Under the pieces are notes generated by a model. The model was not told the DNA's origin. It saw only the letters and a list, made by a program, of their open reading frames with translations, and ran no database searches. The translations under genes were made by a program, and so were the position numbers. 64,000 nt of DNA, from positions 217,489,046 through 217,553,045 of the forward strand of contig JAUPFV010000002.1 in the NCBI GenBank assembly GCA_036936605.1. The letters are read 5' to 3'. Of this stretch, positions 32,866 to 44,420 are shown one piece after another; position 1 is the stretch's first letter, and each line of letters opens with the position of its first letter. This DNA is from Limnanthes douglasii subsp. nivea. Lineage: Eukaryota > Streptophyta > Magnoliopsida > Brassicales > Limnanthaceae.

Positions 32866-33007
32866 GGGATTTGCTAAAAATAAAGCCGAAATTACACCGT
32901 GAAGTCGTTTGTTTTCATTTTTCAATTGAAACTAGGCAAAAAAAACCCAAAAAACTAAAACATACGACTTCACGGAGTAATTTCAGCCTATCTTTTTATC
33001 AATTCCC
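32866..33007. mobile_element. 142-bp Mutator-type MITE
   Basis: The ends form inverted repeats of about 50 bp with few mismatches: gggatttgctaaaaataaag on the left against gggaattgataaaaagatag (reverse complement of the right end), continuing through ccgtgaagtcgt. With a 9-10-bp target duplication this fits a Mutator-like non-autonomous element. There is no coding capacity. Confidence 0.88.
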
Positions 33008-33017
33008 TACTGCCAAC
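33008..33017. repeat. Target-site duplication of MITE, right
   Basis: Exact repeat of 32,856-32,865. Confidence 0.88.
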
Positions 33018-33187
33018 AGACACATAATAACTAGTAGTGAAACGAAGATTAAGTGTACTACAAACCCAATCAGAATCAATATATCTCACAATATTAGTGT
33101 GACCATTATGTGTAATAATTATTCTACGGCGAATTATCCATTTCAAAAATTGCATGATACGTTTTACCATACCTAGATGTTGAAAGA

Positions 33188-33950
33188 TTAGAGCGTGCAT
33201 ATGTTGACTAAAAAACTAACTAAAAACGTAATATCGGGGCATGTACTTATGAAAATAACTATGTGAGTCAAGTTTTTTCCGGTATAATCAATCATAAATT
33301 TTCTATCAAGTGAATTATAAGTGGGTTTGGTGGGTAACATCACAGCATGTTGAAGAAAATATACAATATATACGTTGTTTAAGAAATATCTATTTGCTAG
33401 AAACTGTAATTTTAATCTCAAAATTTGCTTCAATAAGCCAATATCCATGATATGAAATTGGTGTTGAAGTTTTGTTTTTAATTAAACTATAAAATAAGTG
33501 TTGTTATTGGTAATAATAAAAATTATCCACATATATTAATATTACAAGCTTATTAACTGGATAATCAACTCATTTTATGTTAAATCCAAAATCTTCAAGA
33601 GTGATGCCCAACTTAGCATATCATGCACGAGGACTTTGTTTTAAATAATAAACCGATTCATGGAATCGACATACATAATTGAGTTTTTTTACTTTGATGA
33701 TGCCTAAAAGAAAGCTTCGTAAATATTTCTTTCTCAATATTACCATGCAAGAATGTATTTCTTACGTCCATATGAAATGAAGAGCACTGACACCATGACC
33801 CTCTTAGAAACTGGAGAAAGTGTCTCATTGTAATAAACACCAAACTTCTGAGTGAACCTTAAGCAACAAGGCGTTCTTTATGCATGTTAAGAGAACCATC
33901 ATAATTTAATTTGTTTTAAATATCTGACGACTACCAACTACATATTTTCC
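33188..33950 (-). pseudogene. Copia reverse transcriptase remnant
   Basis: Minus-strand pieces match copia reverse transcriptase: FHMDVRNTFLHGNIEKEIFT (33,658-33,843), where the family has a LDVKNAFLHG-like block, and DIGLLKQILRL...THIVIFISTCPDITFLVSFL (33,188-33,448), near the end of the domain. The catalytic YVDD region lies between them in sequence too damaged to read. The enzyme copies element RNA into DNA. Confidence 0.75.
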
Positions 33951-34562
33951 CAGAAGAAGAGGCATTATAGTACAACTCGACAAAAGGAGTTTATTTTGCA
34001 TGCATAAGTTTTCTGCAAAACATCCTTAAATTTGGCTTCTTGAAAATAATTTGACTTGAGAACTTTTGATATAGTTATAATGAAGATTATATATAAAAAT
34101 GATAGTTGTTGATATGGAAATAATTAAGGATTAGGTACATGACTATACGAGAAACATAATTTGTAATTTTGTTTGAGGGTGAAACATTCATGAAAGATTA
34201 TATATGAAGATATTGGTTCATGTTGTGCATGGCAAAATTATTGCTCGAGTGATTCAATAATATCTTCATTAGACGAAGCACCAATGTTATCCAATTGATC
34301 AACACAATGTTTAGTGGTATCTCGAGTTAAGATAGTTTGGCTATGAGTTAAATATTGAGTATAAGGAAAGCAAAATAACTCAAATAACTTCTCCGCTGAT
34401 TAAAGATAACATAATACAGAATTTGTTCAACAAAGTAGACATCTTTAGTCACATATAATTTCTTGAAGAGAGAGTCGGAACATTTTTACCCATTTTATGT
34501 TTGAGAATAACCAATGAATATGCACTTAGCAACTCAAAGATAAATCTTGTCATCGTGATTAG

Positions 34563-35100
34563 TTAAATTATGCACAAAAACAAATTCAGACGCAACAAAT
34601 CAACCAATAAAATAAAATTGAGATGCAACAAATCAAGTGTTTTGTCATGCAATACTTCAAGATGATATTTAAAATCCAACACTCGGTTGGGTACATGATT
34701 CACAAGATAAGTTACAGTAACGACACCATAAAACCAAAAATGTTTTAAGATATTCATCTAAACCATTATGGCTCGAGGTTTCTCAAAATATAATATTTTT
34801 TATGTTTGGAAATCCCAGTTTGTTAATATGTACTAATATAACTAGTTTGATGCAATATGTCATTAGAAATTAGCTAGTTTTTATATCATGGTACATACAT
34901 TACTAGATCGAAGAATTCTAATATGAGCTCAAAATTAGATAGTAACCATCATATCAAAATCTTCATAGAAATCAAATACTTTACTTTTTTTATTTCAATA
35001 AGTACACATAAGCAACTCTATATAATAATCAATAAATGTTACAAAATATTTAAATTCATTTAGAGAATATGAAAAAACAAATCTCCAAAAATTTGAATGT
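34563..35100 (-). pseudogene. Copia integrase core remnant
   Basis: The clearest piece (34,757-34,563) encodes KHFWFYGVVTVTYLVNHVPN followed by RVLDFKYHLEVL, matching the end of the copia integrase core. Higher coordinates hold weaker core traces with stops. Integrase precedes reverse transcriptase in this element, which separates it from the Ty3 elements nearby. Confidence 0.75.
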
Positions 35101-35151
35101 ACAATTTCAAATTGTTGAGAAATACAAAACAAAGATGAATTAAATAGAAGC

Positions 35152-35613
35152 CTAAAATACTTTAAAAATTATAGATATCACAATTAAGATTTCTTTTTGG
35201 TGGAACCTGGTTTCTTTTCTAAGAACATAATTCAAAGGATTTATGAGATGACATTGGAGAAGTAACATTATGAAATCTATTGGTAACCGAAGAACTAAGG
35301 GATAATAGTATAGTCCATATAGATGAAATCCTTCACCAAACATCACCTTGGTAAAGAGGTCATAAAAGATAATTTTGTAAGAAGTAAATATAACTTCACA
35401 ATTGACAGATGATGTTAGTTTGCAAACATAAAGTAACTCAAATGGAAAGTAAGAAACATAAATAACATCAGACTCTATAGTATCTGAAACAACCTTAATT
35501 TTATCCTTATCCTTTACAATAACAACTTTCTCATTTGCTACATACACAAATGAAAAGGTATAAAAGGAATGAACATCGTAAAAATGATTTAATTTATTTG
35601 ACATAAAATTCAT
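35152..35613 (-). pseudogene. Copia protease / GAG-pre-integrase remnant
   Basis: 153 codons. The last part of a protease region leads to SDVIYVSYFPFELLYVCKLT, SSVNCEVIFTSYKIIFYDLF and GEGFHLYGLYYYP, the GAG-pre-integrase segment of copia polyproteins. The protease active site just upstream is degraded. Confidence 0.75.
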
Positions 35614-35899
35614 GGCACCATATTTAACCCATATATCATGTAAACTATCAATCTTTAATGTGGTAAAAATAATATGACTACCATGGCTAGGTTAGAATTT
35701 GTATCAACAAAACGACTCAGAAGTGTGATTAGTTGATTTTTTCATTATCAATAACTTCTTCATAGAAAACCCTCTAAACATGCATGTCTTGTAAATAAAT
35801 AGCTAAATAGCTAACTAAATATGTAGGATTGGAAGAAAAATTTAATGGAGTGTGTAACCAAATGAGTCTTATGATTAAATATTCAATTTTGGTTTTCTT

Positions 35900-36750
35900 T
35901 GACCTTTTGATCTTTGGAAAATTTGGGTTTCAATTATGGGTGAAGAATTTTGGTAACGATCAACAAACTGTACAATATCATGGCAATGTTGACGTGTAAA
36001 GTCAATGTTTTTTCATTTGTAAGTTTTGTATACAGAGAGTGAGTAAATAATATATATTTGAACATAATGAGGATTGAGATTAACACTACATGGCATGAGT
36101 TTTTGGTGTATTTTCGTAAACATCTTTGAAGGATTGTAAGTCAATATTTTGAATATGACTCTTTAGATATTTAAAATTAGTATTAAGACTAGCCAAAAGT
36201 AAAAAATATTATCTTTTATGTTCATTCTCGTACAATAGCCACATCAATAATACGAGCTATATAAATCTCCAACTCCCTCCACAAACTCTTCAAATTTTTG
36301 AGGAAACTTTTGAATAACTTCCTATATAAATAAAAGCTTGGGATTTCCTTTTGAATTTACATAATCATGCCATAATTATTTTGGATTCCATACATTTCAT
36401 GGATAACATTCCATATGTCCATACAAGACTCTAAATATTTAAAAATCTCAACAAGATCATGCTTCATCAAGTTAATAATCCATAACATAATTTGTTGGTA
36501 TTTTGACAGTCACATCTCATACTTCACGAAATAAGGTTCATGATATTTGGTAGTACACAAAATGAATCCCAACTTTAACCTACCACCAAGATAAATGATA
36601 ATCTCCATTGACCACAAAAGGTAGTTGAATTTGTAAGTAAAATTGAACTCAAATTTTAAGATACATTGATATCGCCATAAATAATATTATATGAAGAAAA
36701 CGCCACCTTCTTGAAACCTCCAATAATATAAAGGATACGAGCATTGTGAA
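35900..36750 (-). pseudogene. Copia gag remnant
   Basis: Minus-strand frames give QQIMLWIINLMKHDLVE, CMDIWNVIHEMYG and a KSFLKNLKSLWRELE stretch. These resemble the nucleocapsid-type gag of plant copia elements. Stops and frameshifts occur throughout. Confidence 0.6.
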
Positions 36751-36774
36751 AAGATCACTACTATGTTACCAAGA

Positions 36775-36968
36775 TGAAATTGGAGAAAGAATAAATTTTA
36801 ATTTATATTGATTCCATAAGTATCACAAGTATATATACAGAGCTCTAGTAAACAATCATAAGTTCATAATTCTGAATTTATACATGAAGTATCTATACTA
36901 ATTTAGGATGACATCTCCGCTAATTTGGGATATCATATATACGCAGAATATTATTATAATCTCTAATA
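36775..36968 (-). repeat. Copia right LTR (5' LTR in element orientation)
   Basis: Starts tgaaattggagaaag and ends ctctaata, matching the split left LTR. A minus-strand TATA-like tatatac lies near 36,830. Ends do not carry a perfect TG...CA, in keeping with age. Confidence 0.75.
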
Positions 36969-37231
36969 TTTGGGTACATTTTTTATATACCAATAGGCAT
37001 TAGTTTTGGTATTTTTATCTTATATAAATGTCATTATTTTTTGTGTGTTTGTTCCAATTCCATACATAAACTTTTATAAACCATTTTTTTGAAATATTAT
37101 TAGTTAAGAATACAAAATTTTGGTGGTCATTTTGCCAGCTATGTAGTTGGAATCAAGCAAAATGACCATAATTTGTTGTTTTTTATTAGACTAGATAGTT
37201 CCCAAAATCTCTGGAAGAGGTTTTAGAGTAA
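36969..37231. other. Short spacer with hairpin
   Basis: A+T-rich DNA between the copia element and the Tat-type LTR, holding a 12-bp perfect inverted repeat (separate entry). Confidence 0.5.
37124..37168. repeat. 12-bp perfect inverted repeat (hairpin)
   Basis: tggtcattttgc (37,124-37,135) and gcaaaatgacca (37,157-37,168) with a 21-nt loop. Could be a very small MITE remnant. Confidence 0.7.
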
Positions 37232-38200
37232 AACAATGTTTAGATGACTTAAATCGTGATTCAAATTACTTAGTAAATATTTTAGAGAGAGAGAGCCAAC
37301 TTTTTAGAGAGAGAAAGTAGAAAGCAATAATTATATAATCATTAATCAATCACCATTTCCCCAAAAAGGGGTTTGGTGCTTTTATAGTACATTTATTAGG
37401 CCCCATGTGTCTAACAATTCACTAATTATGGTCATGTCCAAAAGTTTATTGTTTGTTGTAAATTAGTCATTTCACATTACATAATTATCAATTTCTCCAA
37501 ATAGACTTTCTTTATTAACAAATTAGACCGCTAAATTTCTAATATCTTCTTGTTGATTTATTATTCCCTCATTAGTAGCCCCCCAGTCCTTCTGAAAATG
37601 TTTGAACAAGGACTGTTGTATGATCATTTTCGTCTTCATCGAATTATATAGTGCTTTAACTGTTAACTTGTCAAGTGGGAAACACTTCCTCGAATAACTT
37701 CTCGTCGGTTTCACTTGTTGATCCTCGACGAATTTCACCACGCGATCCTCGTCGAATTTTGTTGACCATTTCACAACTAGAAAGCTTATGCAACTTTTTG
37801 GCTCAAAAAATATTCCTTGAAGTTTTAAGTACATGAATCTTCTTCAAATTTTCGAAAAATTAGATTTTTTTCTTAAATTTGTATCCGAAACACTCCACTC
37901 GAATTTTCTTTGGGCTTTAATTTGTTTGTTCATGGTAAAGGCCTTCGAATTTTGTTTATTCTTTTGATATTCATACCAAACGTTTTCTCAAATTTTTCAT
38001 GCTTGTAACGTCATGACTTCTTCTAACACCACCAATGAAAATGCTTTCCCCCTACCAAATGTTGACTGGGATACCCCTTGCATGTTTTTCCTTTTGACAC
38101 GAGCTAGACTAGGGGTGGCGTGACACATCTCTAGCACTTGTTGCCCCTAGTTTGGAAAATTTTCTCCTAAGAAAACAACCCCTCACCATTTTGGGCCTCG
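37232..38200 (-). repeat. Probable 3' LTR of Tat-type element 1
   Basis: Probable left edge at tgtttagatgac (37,232). A minus-strand TATA box ctataaaagcacc (plus strand cttttatag, 37,379-37,387) would drive transcription leftward. The right edge is uncertain; the other LTR is not in the window, so this rests on position and the TATA box. Confidence 0.4.
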
Positions 38201-38226
38201 TTAACCTTCAAAGCCCACTCGTCTCT

Positions 38227-38234
38227 TATAAATA
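38227..38234 (+). promoter_or_regulatory. TATA box of antisense gene 1
   Basis: tataaata about 310 bp upstream of the antisense gene start. An equivalent tataaat lies upstream of the homologous gene in element 2 (61,826-61,832). Confidence 0.5.
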
Positions 38235-38542
38235 TCCCTTTCTCTTCACATATATTCTTAACATTTTTTGGGAGAAAAAAAATTGACGACATATATTCTA
38301 GAGAGAGAAATAGTTTATGCCAAAGGATTTTTGCATACCATAGTGGTTAAAAATTAGCCAAAAATTCGAAGAAATGAGAGCTTCCGGTTTATACGTCGAA
38401 CCATAGCCCCAGCCCCTGGTTATTTCATATTACGGTACCTGGCCACCCACAGAGAATTCAACAACAATTATCCTTTCGAATATCTGCTCTCAGCCACTCC
38501 AGTCCCTCTTGCTTAGTAATTTACAAGAGTGACTTTATAAAA

Positions 38543-41008
38543 ATGGGGAAAGATAAACATTCAAAAGGATCCTCTTCGAAAAAGAAAGTACATCACAAAG
38601 AAAACACACATAAGCACTCTAAATGTTCTAAGGGGTCCCATTCAAAAATTTCTTATACATCATCTGCTACTTCACAAGGAACTCCAAGGCCAACACCAGA
38701 GATATCCCCTATGGAAATTGAAAAGAACTACTTTCGCTCGGACGACAAAGCAATCACTTGAATCAATTCCAGAAATTAAATCCAATGTTTCCCTTGTTCA
38801 TCCTAATACTGAGGGAAAAGAAGTGACAACTTTCGATGGAAATCTAGTCTAGTTTTCCGCGGAGAATCCAACTACTACCACTTTTCAAGATATTGAAGAG
38901 AAGATTACTACTACAAGCCTTTCTGATAAAGAGATTGACGCTGATGCCTCTCCAATTGAAGAAAAGAATTCCCCTCCAAAGAAAAAATATACGTCAAAAG
39001 AAGATGTTCTGCTTCCCCCGGAGATCGATGCTTTAGTGAGGAATAAACTTAAAGTCATTGATAACAAAAGCCTGTTGGCTTTGCATAAAGTGCAGTATAA
39101 ATACTATGACACATTCAAAGAGGTTAAACTAAGAGTTTGATGGGGAATTTCTTCTTCAGTTTCCATTTGTTTCCCAACAGCTAGAGAGACCCCACTAGCA
39201 GTCAGAGACAATGAGTTGATTGTGTACACAAAGCTGATGAATTGGTGGTTATGTTATCCTTTGGACCCTTTTTTCGTGGAGTATTTTTTCATGGTCGATC
39301 TTTATCCCACTTAGGCTGGACCTAACATGTGGTTCACTCTTATGGCCTGTATCATGGCCTCCAGAATTTCGGGGGTGATTTTTCTTTAGAAGAATTGGTT
39401 GGCCTTTCTGGTTTAGTAAAGAATCCTTACTTCCCATTTTACTCTTTGACCTTCAGACGGGACAAAAAGGTAGTTAAAGATTGACTCGAGGGAGACAAAA
39501 AATAGAAGTATCACTTCCTTTTTATCTCATGGATTTAAGAGACAGGATCTGAGGCTACTGCTCACAATCCCCCAAGCTATCACTTGTCTAGAAAACAAAG
39601 GTATGTCTTCTTTTATTGGCCTTTAGATTTATCTTATATTCATTTTTATACACTCCTCAAATTCTTATACATTTTTCTTAACTATAAATAACAATGACTG
39701 GTATCTCCAAACCTTATGCTGACTTCGTACCTCATGCAAATTATATCTTTACTGAATTAAAGTTATGGGCCAAGACTATCTGGTTTAACAAATTTCGGCT
39801 CTGTTTACCCCAACAAATCTTGCAAAACTTCGGTTGTGGAGATTAAATCCATTTATCATTGAAAGAGCTAATGGTTCGTTTTTCCCAACAAGATGTGTTA
39901 GATTGGTTGGAAGTAAAATATGTGACGCATTTTCTTCCAACAAGAGATAGGGCTAAGAGTCAGTTGGATGAGGATTCAGATAACTCCTCAGAAAAAAATG
40001 AGGCCTCTGACGCCTTGACTCATGAGGAAGAAAATATAGTAAAATATTTGAAGGCTCATAAACTTGAAGGGTCCAAGAAGCCTTCTGCCCCAACTAACAA
40101 GAAACTTCATACTCAGATTACTCCTAAGAAGAAGTGTCAGCGAAAACTAAAGGGCATTTTGGAGGAAATCTCATAAACTTTCGAGGCTGTTGGTTCCCCA
40201 AAACATAGAGAAGTTGAGAATACCAAATCTTCCCCGGAAAATGTAATTATTGATTCTGATTCTTCCCAACTTCCACCAATGGATGTGACCATTCAAAGCC
40301 CTCGGGATAACATTAAAAAATATGCCTCTTCCACTTCAGTTCCCTTTGAGGCTGGTTCATCAGAAAGCTCATTTGAGATTCCTCGAGAAAACGAATTTTC
40401 TCTTCAGCTTCGCAAGTTTCTTCATTCATCAGTTACCATGGGGAAAAAGATGTAACATTTGAAGAATCATAAAAGTTATTACAAATCTGAAGCCTTATCG
40501 TCCAAATCAAAAATCGAGGAGCTCCAACAAGAATACTCAACCCTGGAAAAACAAGTCGATGCACTCCTAGAAAAATTGGTTGCATCTGAGAATTATGTCA
40601 TGGTCCTCAAAAAGTATTGTCAACAATAAAGAGAGAATTACACAGGGTATAATGCCACTAAGGACAAGATTATCTCAGCTTACAAGGAGGGAAATGATCA
40701 AGCCACAGTTGTTTTCAACAAGTGCTTCAAGGATTTTGAAAGGGTCGTAAAGAGAAACAAATTATCTTAGCTTAAGGTAAAAAGGAAAATGACGATGTTG
40801 TTGAAGCTTACGCTGCTAAGTGTGTAAACAACCTAAATGCAAGGGATGCAACTGTTAGATCTATGTGATTCAAAAACAATATGAACGATACCCAAATCTG
40901 AACTTGGGTAGCTTTTGGGAACACGACCCGATCGAATTTTGTCCACCTGAGATATCATTAACTGATAGTGAGGATTCAGAATCTAATGACAGTGATTCTT
41001 CTCAGTAA
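38543..41008 (+). pseudogene. Antisense gene 1 of Tat-type element (gypsy-type transposase-like domain)
   Basis: Lies antisense to the host element's pol. It opens at ATG 38,543 with a Lys/His/Ser-rich tract (MGKDKHSKGSSSKKKVHHK). After a frameshift near 38,760 it shows acidic Ser-rich sequence, then a domain at about 39,200-39,480 with YPLDPFFVEYFF and GPNMWFTLMACIMASRISG. That matches the plant 'putative gypsy-type transposase' domain (Pfam PF04195 type, from memory) and the homologous gene at 61,930. A charged region follows, then a coiled-coil-like stretch (SKSKIEELQQEYSTLEKQVD) and an acidic end (SEDSESNDSDSSQ, stop 41,006-41,008). Many stops and shifts make it non-functional. Function is unknown; such antisense ORFs are known from Tat elements. 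Confidence 0.65.
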
Positions 41009-41045
41009 GAAAATTGTAAATTTTCTTCAAATCTTAGAGGTATTT

Positions 41046-41235
41046 TTTTGTAAAAGTCTTCATAATTTTCGAGGCAGTTTTGTTCAAGTCCTCAAAATCT
41101 TCGAGGCATTGTTTTTGTAAAAGTCCTCATAATTTTCGAGACAGTTTTGTTAAAGTCCTCAAAATCATCAAGGAAATTTTTGTAAAAGTCTTCATAATTT
41201 TCAAGGCAAGACTATAAAAGTTTTCATAATTTTAT
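41046..41235. repeat. About 33-bp tandem repeats beyond pol (5-6 units)
   Basis: Alternating variants of ttttgtaaaagtcttcataa with ttttcgaggcag, and ttttgttcaagtcctcaaaa with tcttcgaggcattg, with a period near 33 bp. It lies between the antisense gene and the next repeat block. Confidence 0.8.
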
Positions 41236-41280
41236 GTAGTATTAATTTTTAACTATACTTCATCATTGCTTTGAATACAG

Positions 41281-41478
41281 ACCAAATTTTGTTGGAAAAC
41301 CTTGTAGGTCCAAAATTTAATAGTTTAAGACCAAATTTTGTTGGAAGACGTCGTGGGTCCAAAATTTAATGGTTGTAGACCAACTTTTTGTTAAAAGACT
41401 CTGTGGGTCCAAAATTTTATAGTAGTAGACCAAGTTTTTGTTGGAAGACCGTCTAGGTCCAAAATTGTAGAGTTTTAA
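41281..41478. repeat. 49-50-bp tandem repeats beyond pol (4 units)
   Basis: Units begin accaaattttgttggaa at 41,281, 41,330, 41,379 and 41,429, each containing gtccaaaatt. Confidence 0.9.
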
Positions 41479-41574
41479 GGCAAAAACTTGTATATATATA
41501 AATCGGCTAATAAGGCACCTCGTTAAACCTTCGTGTGCCTATCAGGATAGGAAAGAGTATGCCACCGATACTTT

Positions 41575-41584
<10 letters not shown>

Positions 41585-41661
<77 letters not shown>
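41585..41661. repeat. (TA)n microsatellite next to the pol stop
   Basis: An uninterrupted TA tract of about 75 bp, ending four bases before the minus-strand pol stop codon (41,666-41,668). Confidence 0.95.
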
Positions 41662-41662
<1 letters not shown>

Positions 41663-41665
41663 CAT

Positions 41666-42753
41666 TCACTCTAAATATAATTTAAGATGCTTTATATTCC
41701 AAGGGTGCTTAAGATTTTTTCCTTCTTTATCTTTAATCCAATATTTTCCAGGCTTCACTTTCTCTGTTATCTAATATGGGCCTTCCCAATTGGGACATAA
41801 CTTTTCGAGGTTCTTTTCTTTGGTATGAAGAAAACAAATTCTTAACACTTGATCGCCCACTTTAAATTCCCTTCGTTGAACCGTGGAAGCAAATATACTT
41901 CTCATCAGTGTTTGATAATGCATTAAAAATTTTTGCGCTCACCTTCTTTTTTCTTCAATCAAGTCTAGCTCCATTGCTCTATTTGCATCATTAAGCTCTT
42001 CGGAATATGTCATAATTTGATAAGACGGAAAAACTCCCTTGGATGGTACAACTGCATCTATCCCATATACCAATGCAAATGAGGATTCTGATGTTACTGT
42101 ATGAGAAATTGTTCGGTATGCTAAAGAACTTCTTGCAGATAATCAGGCCACTTTCCTGCCTTCCCTTCCAAGTTTTTCTTTAGCCTATCAAGAATTGTCT
42201 GGTTGGTGACTTCTACTTTCCCATTTTCTTATGGGTGAAAAGGAGCTGAAAAACACTGATATATCCCTCAAGAATTTAAAAAGTTATTCAAATTTTTGTT
42301 ATCAAATTGAGGCTCATTATCTGTAGTGATTTTCATGGGAACCCCAAAACGGCAAAAAATATTCTAAGTCATAAATCTGATTACATCTTTGGATTTTATT
42401 CCTGTTAATGGCTCTGATATACTTTTGAGGGGACCTCCTGGCTTATGAATTATATTAGCGAACCTTTGACAGGTATCACATCTTTTAACCAACTTTTTCA
42501 CATCGGAAGAGATTGTAGGCTAGTAGTATCCGGCCAAAAACACTCTTCTTATTAGAGCCTTGTACCCACAATGCACAAACCTTTCTCCATCATGAAATTT
42601 TGATAATATCATTTGTGATTCATTCTTGCTTAAGCATCGAAGCAAAGGTCTATTGAAATATTTTTTGTATAAGATGCCTCCAAGGATCATATATCCATGA
42701 GATTTGAAACGTACTTTTTTAAGACAATGACTTATCAACTTGTATTTCATCAT
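41666..42753 (-). pseudogene. Ty3 integrase remnant with C-terminal end (copy B)
   Basis: Includes the zinc finger and core as in copy A, plus the C-terminal region outside copy A's window: QLGRPILDNREKVKPGKYWI and KHPWNIKHLKLYLE, then TGA at 41,666-41,668. That is the usual end of Ty3 pol. A private TAG at 42,520-42,522 interrupts the zinc finger (GYY-stop), where copy A reads tyrosine. Relative to this copy, copy A lacks 5 bp (tctag) near 41,965. Confidence 0.8.
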
Positions 42754-42929
42754 TTACCAAAAACATGATGATGTCTAGTCTCCAATCTTCCTCTTCACAA
42801 ACATATATTTGAGGGTCTTCATCTATCATTCCAATTTAATGCTTTAAATTTTTAACAATCGATGGGCTTTCCTGTTAAATAATCGATGGATACTTTTCCG
42901 AATACAAAGCGGTTGCTAAGGAATCTGCC

Positions 42930-43195
42930 ACAGAATTCTTCCTTTTGGACATGCTCGTAACTGATTTTTTTGAAGACTAAAGATAAATCTTTTAGCTCAT
43001 TTAAATATTTTACTAGATGATCTTTACGAGTTTCGGATTGTCCAGACGCATGATTAACAAGGAGCTGTGAATCACTAAGAAACTTAAATTTTTTAGCCCC
43101 ACAGATTTGTGCAAGCCTTAATCCTGCGAGAGTTGCCTCGTACTCTTCTTCGCTAATTGTTTATCTTAAGCCAAAATGGATAGCCTGATACATTT
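42930..43195 (-). pseudogene. Ty3 RNase H remnant (copy B)
   Basis: Same domain as 994-1,251, with a private stop: minus-strand TAA in GLR-stop-TISEEEYEA, near 43,163. Copy A reads GLRETNSEEEYEA. Confidence 0.72.
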
Positions 43196-43839
43196 CTACT
43201 CTCTTTGGAGAAACCAGTTATACCCTTATCCCCACTTCCTCATATGTTCGAGCCTCAATCTGTTCGGATTACCCATTTTGCTTCAAAATTATCTTCATTA
43301 GTGTCCATATCCGACCGCTCATAATGAAAATCTACTAAGAAATTTGTTAAGGCTTGTGCTTTGATTTCATTTAGAGGTTCAAACTCAAATTAAAATCTAC
43401 TAGTTCATTTAATGGAAAAGACGTTCGTACCATGATAGAAGGAGCTTGAAAATATGGCCTCGTTTTTTGAGCAGCAATTACTAATATAAGAGCCAATTTT
43501 TCTAACTTTAAATACCATTTTTTTGCATCGAATAAAATTTTGATGATGTAGTACACTGGTTTTGGAACATTATCTTCCTCTCAGACTAACACAACACTTA
43601 CACCATGTGAGACTGCTATATAAACAAATAATATTTCCCCCAGAAAAGTCTTTGTGAGGATTTCTGGTGAAGAAAGATATTATTTAATCTCATAGAGAGC
43701 CTCTAAAAATTATTTTGTCCAGTTGAAATAACTTGCATTTCTTAATAATTGAAAAATGATCACATTTATCGAAGAGCAAAATATAAATATATCCAACGCT
43801 GCCAACCTGCCAATTAATATTTGAACTTCTTTTATATTT

Positions 43840-44420
43840 CTAGGATGAGTCGTAGATGTTAAAAATTTTAACTATTCTGGGTTGGTTTCAATCCTTTTTT
43901 CAATTACTATATATCCGAGGAACTTTCCTGATCGAACCCCAAATGTGCATTTTGCTGGGTTTAATTCTAAGTTCACCATTTTTAAGTTAATAAAAGTTTC
44001 CTCTAGATCCTCAAAGTAATCCTCATCTTTAGAATGTTTTACCTGCATATCATCGATATATACTTTAATATTTCGCCCAATTTGTGACTCGTTAAGTTTT
44101 ATTCACCAGATGCTGATAAGTTTCTCATGCATTCTTTAACCCAAACGATATTACTCTATAACAGTGCAAACCCCTTCCAGTAATAAACGAAGTGTCTGCT
44201 TCATCCCTCGAATCCTTTTGGATTTGATTATATCATGCATAATCATCCATAAAAGAAAGCAACCAGTTTCCTGATGTGGAATCTACCAGATGGTCTATCT
44301 GTGGGACATGTAAATGATCTTTTGGATAAGTCTTATTTAAGTCTGTGAAATCTACACACATTCTCCATTCACCGTTTTTCTTTTTGACCAATTCTGGGTT
44401 TTTTGCCCATAAAGGATATT
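43840..44420 (-). pseudogene. Ty3 reverse transcriptase remnant (copy B)
   Basis: Same motifs as copy A. Here the catalytic block reads GRNIKVYIDDM without the stop found in copy A. Other stops, e.g. in the MDAYSGYNQI-like block, are shared by both copies and so predate the duplication. Confidence 0.78.

Larger units (their letters stand above)
32463..33200 (-). pseudogene. Copia RNase H, split by a MITE
   Basis: Minus-strand pieces: VKRIMQFLKWI, YIDSDWVCSTLNLRFTTSYY, then, after the MITE, WKSKK, and finally HIASNIIFQEITTHILVDCD and QLANVFTKILSPVHFNILLS. This is the standard copia RNase H and terminal order. The MITE (32,866-33,007) falls directly after VGS. Ignoring the MITE and one copy of its target repeat, the frame passes straight into the next copia motif. 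Other stops are independent decay. Confidence 0.85.
25096..36968 (-). mobile_element. Ty1/copia retrotransposon, decayed, with nested insertions
   Basis: Two similar LTRs of about 200 bp bound minus-strand copia sequence in the order gag (about 36,750-35,900), protease / GAG-pre-integrase (35,613-35,152), integrase (about 35,100-34,563), reverse transcriptase (about 33,950-33,188) and RNase H (33,200-32,463). Next to the right LTR, minus-strand tggtaacatagtag (about 36,757-36,770) resembles a copia tRNA-Met primer-binding site. The left LTR is split by a LINE (25,180-32,313), and the RNase H is split by a MITE (32,866-33,007). Every domain has stops or frameshifts. No 5-bp target duplication was confirmed. 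Confidence 0.85.

Noticed and set aside
41046..41478. CRISPR-like repeat and spacer array
   Set aside because: Units are head-to-tail without unique spacers, in plant retroelement DNA.
41535..41774. ORF with long Tyr-Ile run
   Set aside because: Translation of the (TA)n microsatellite.
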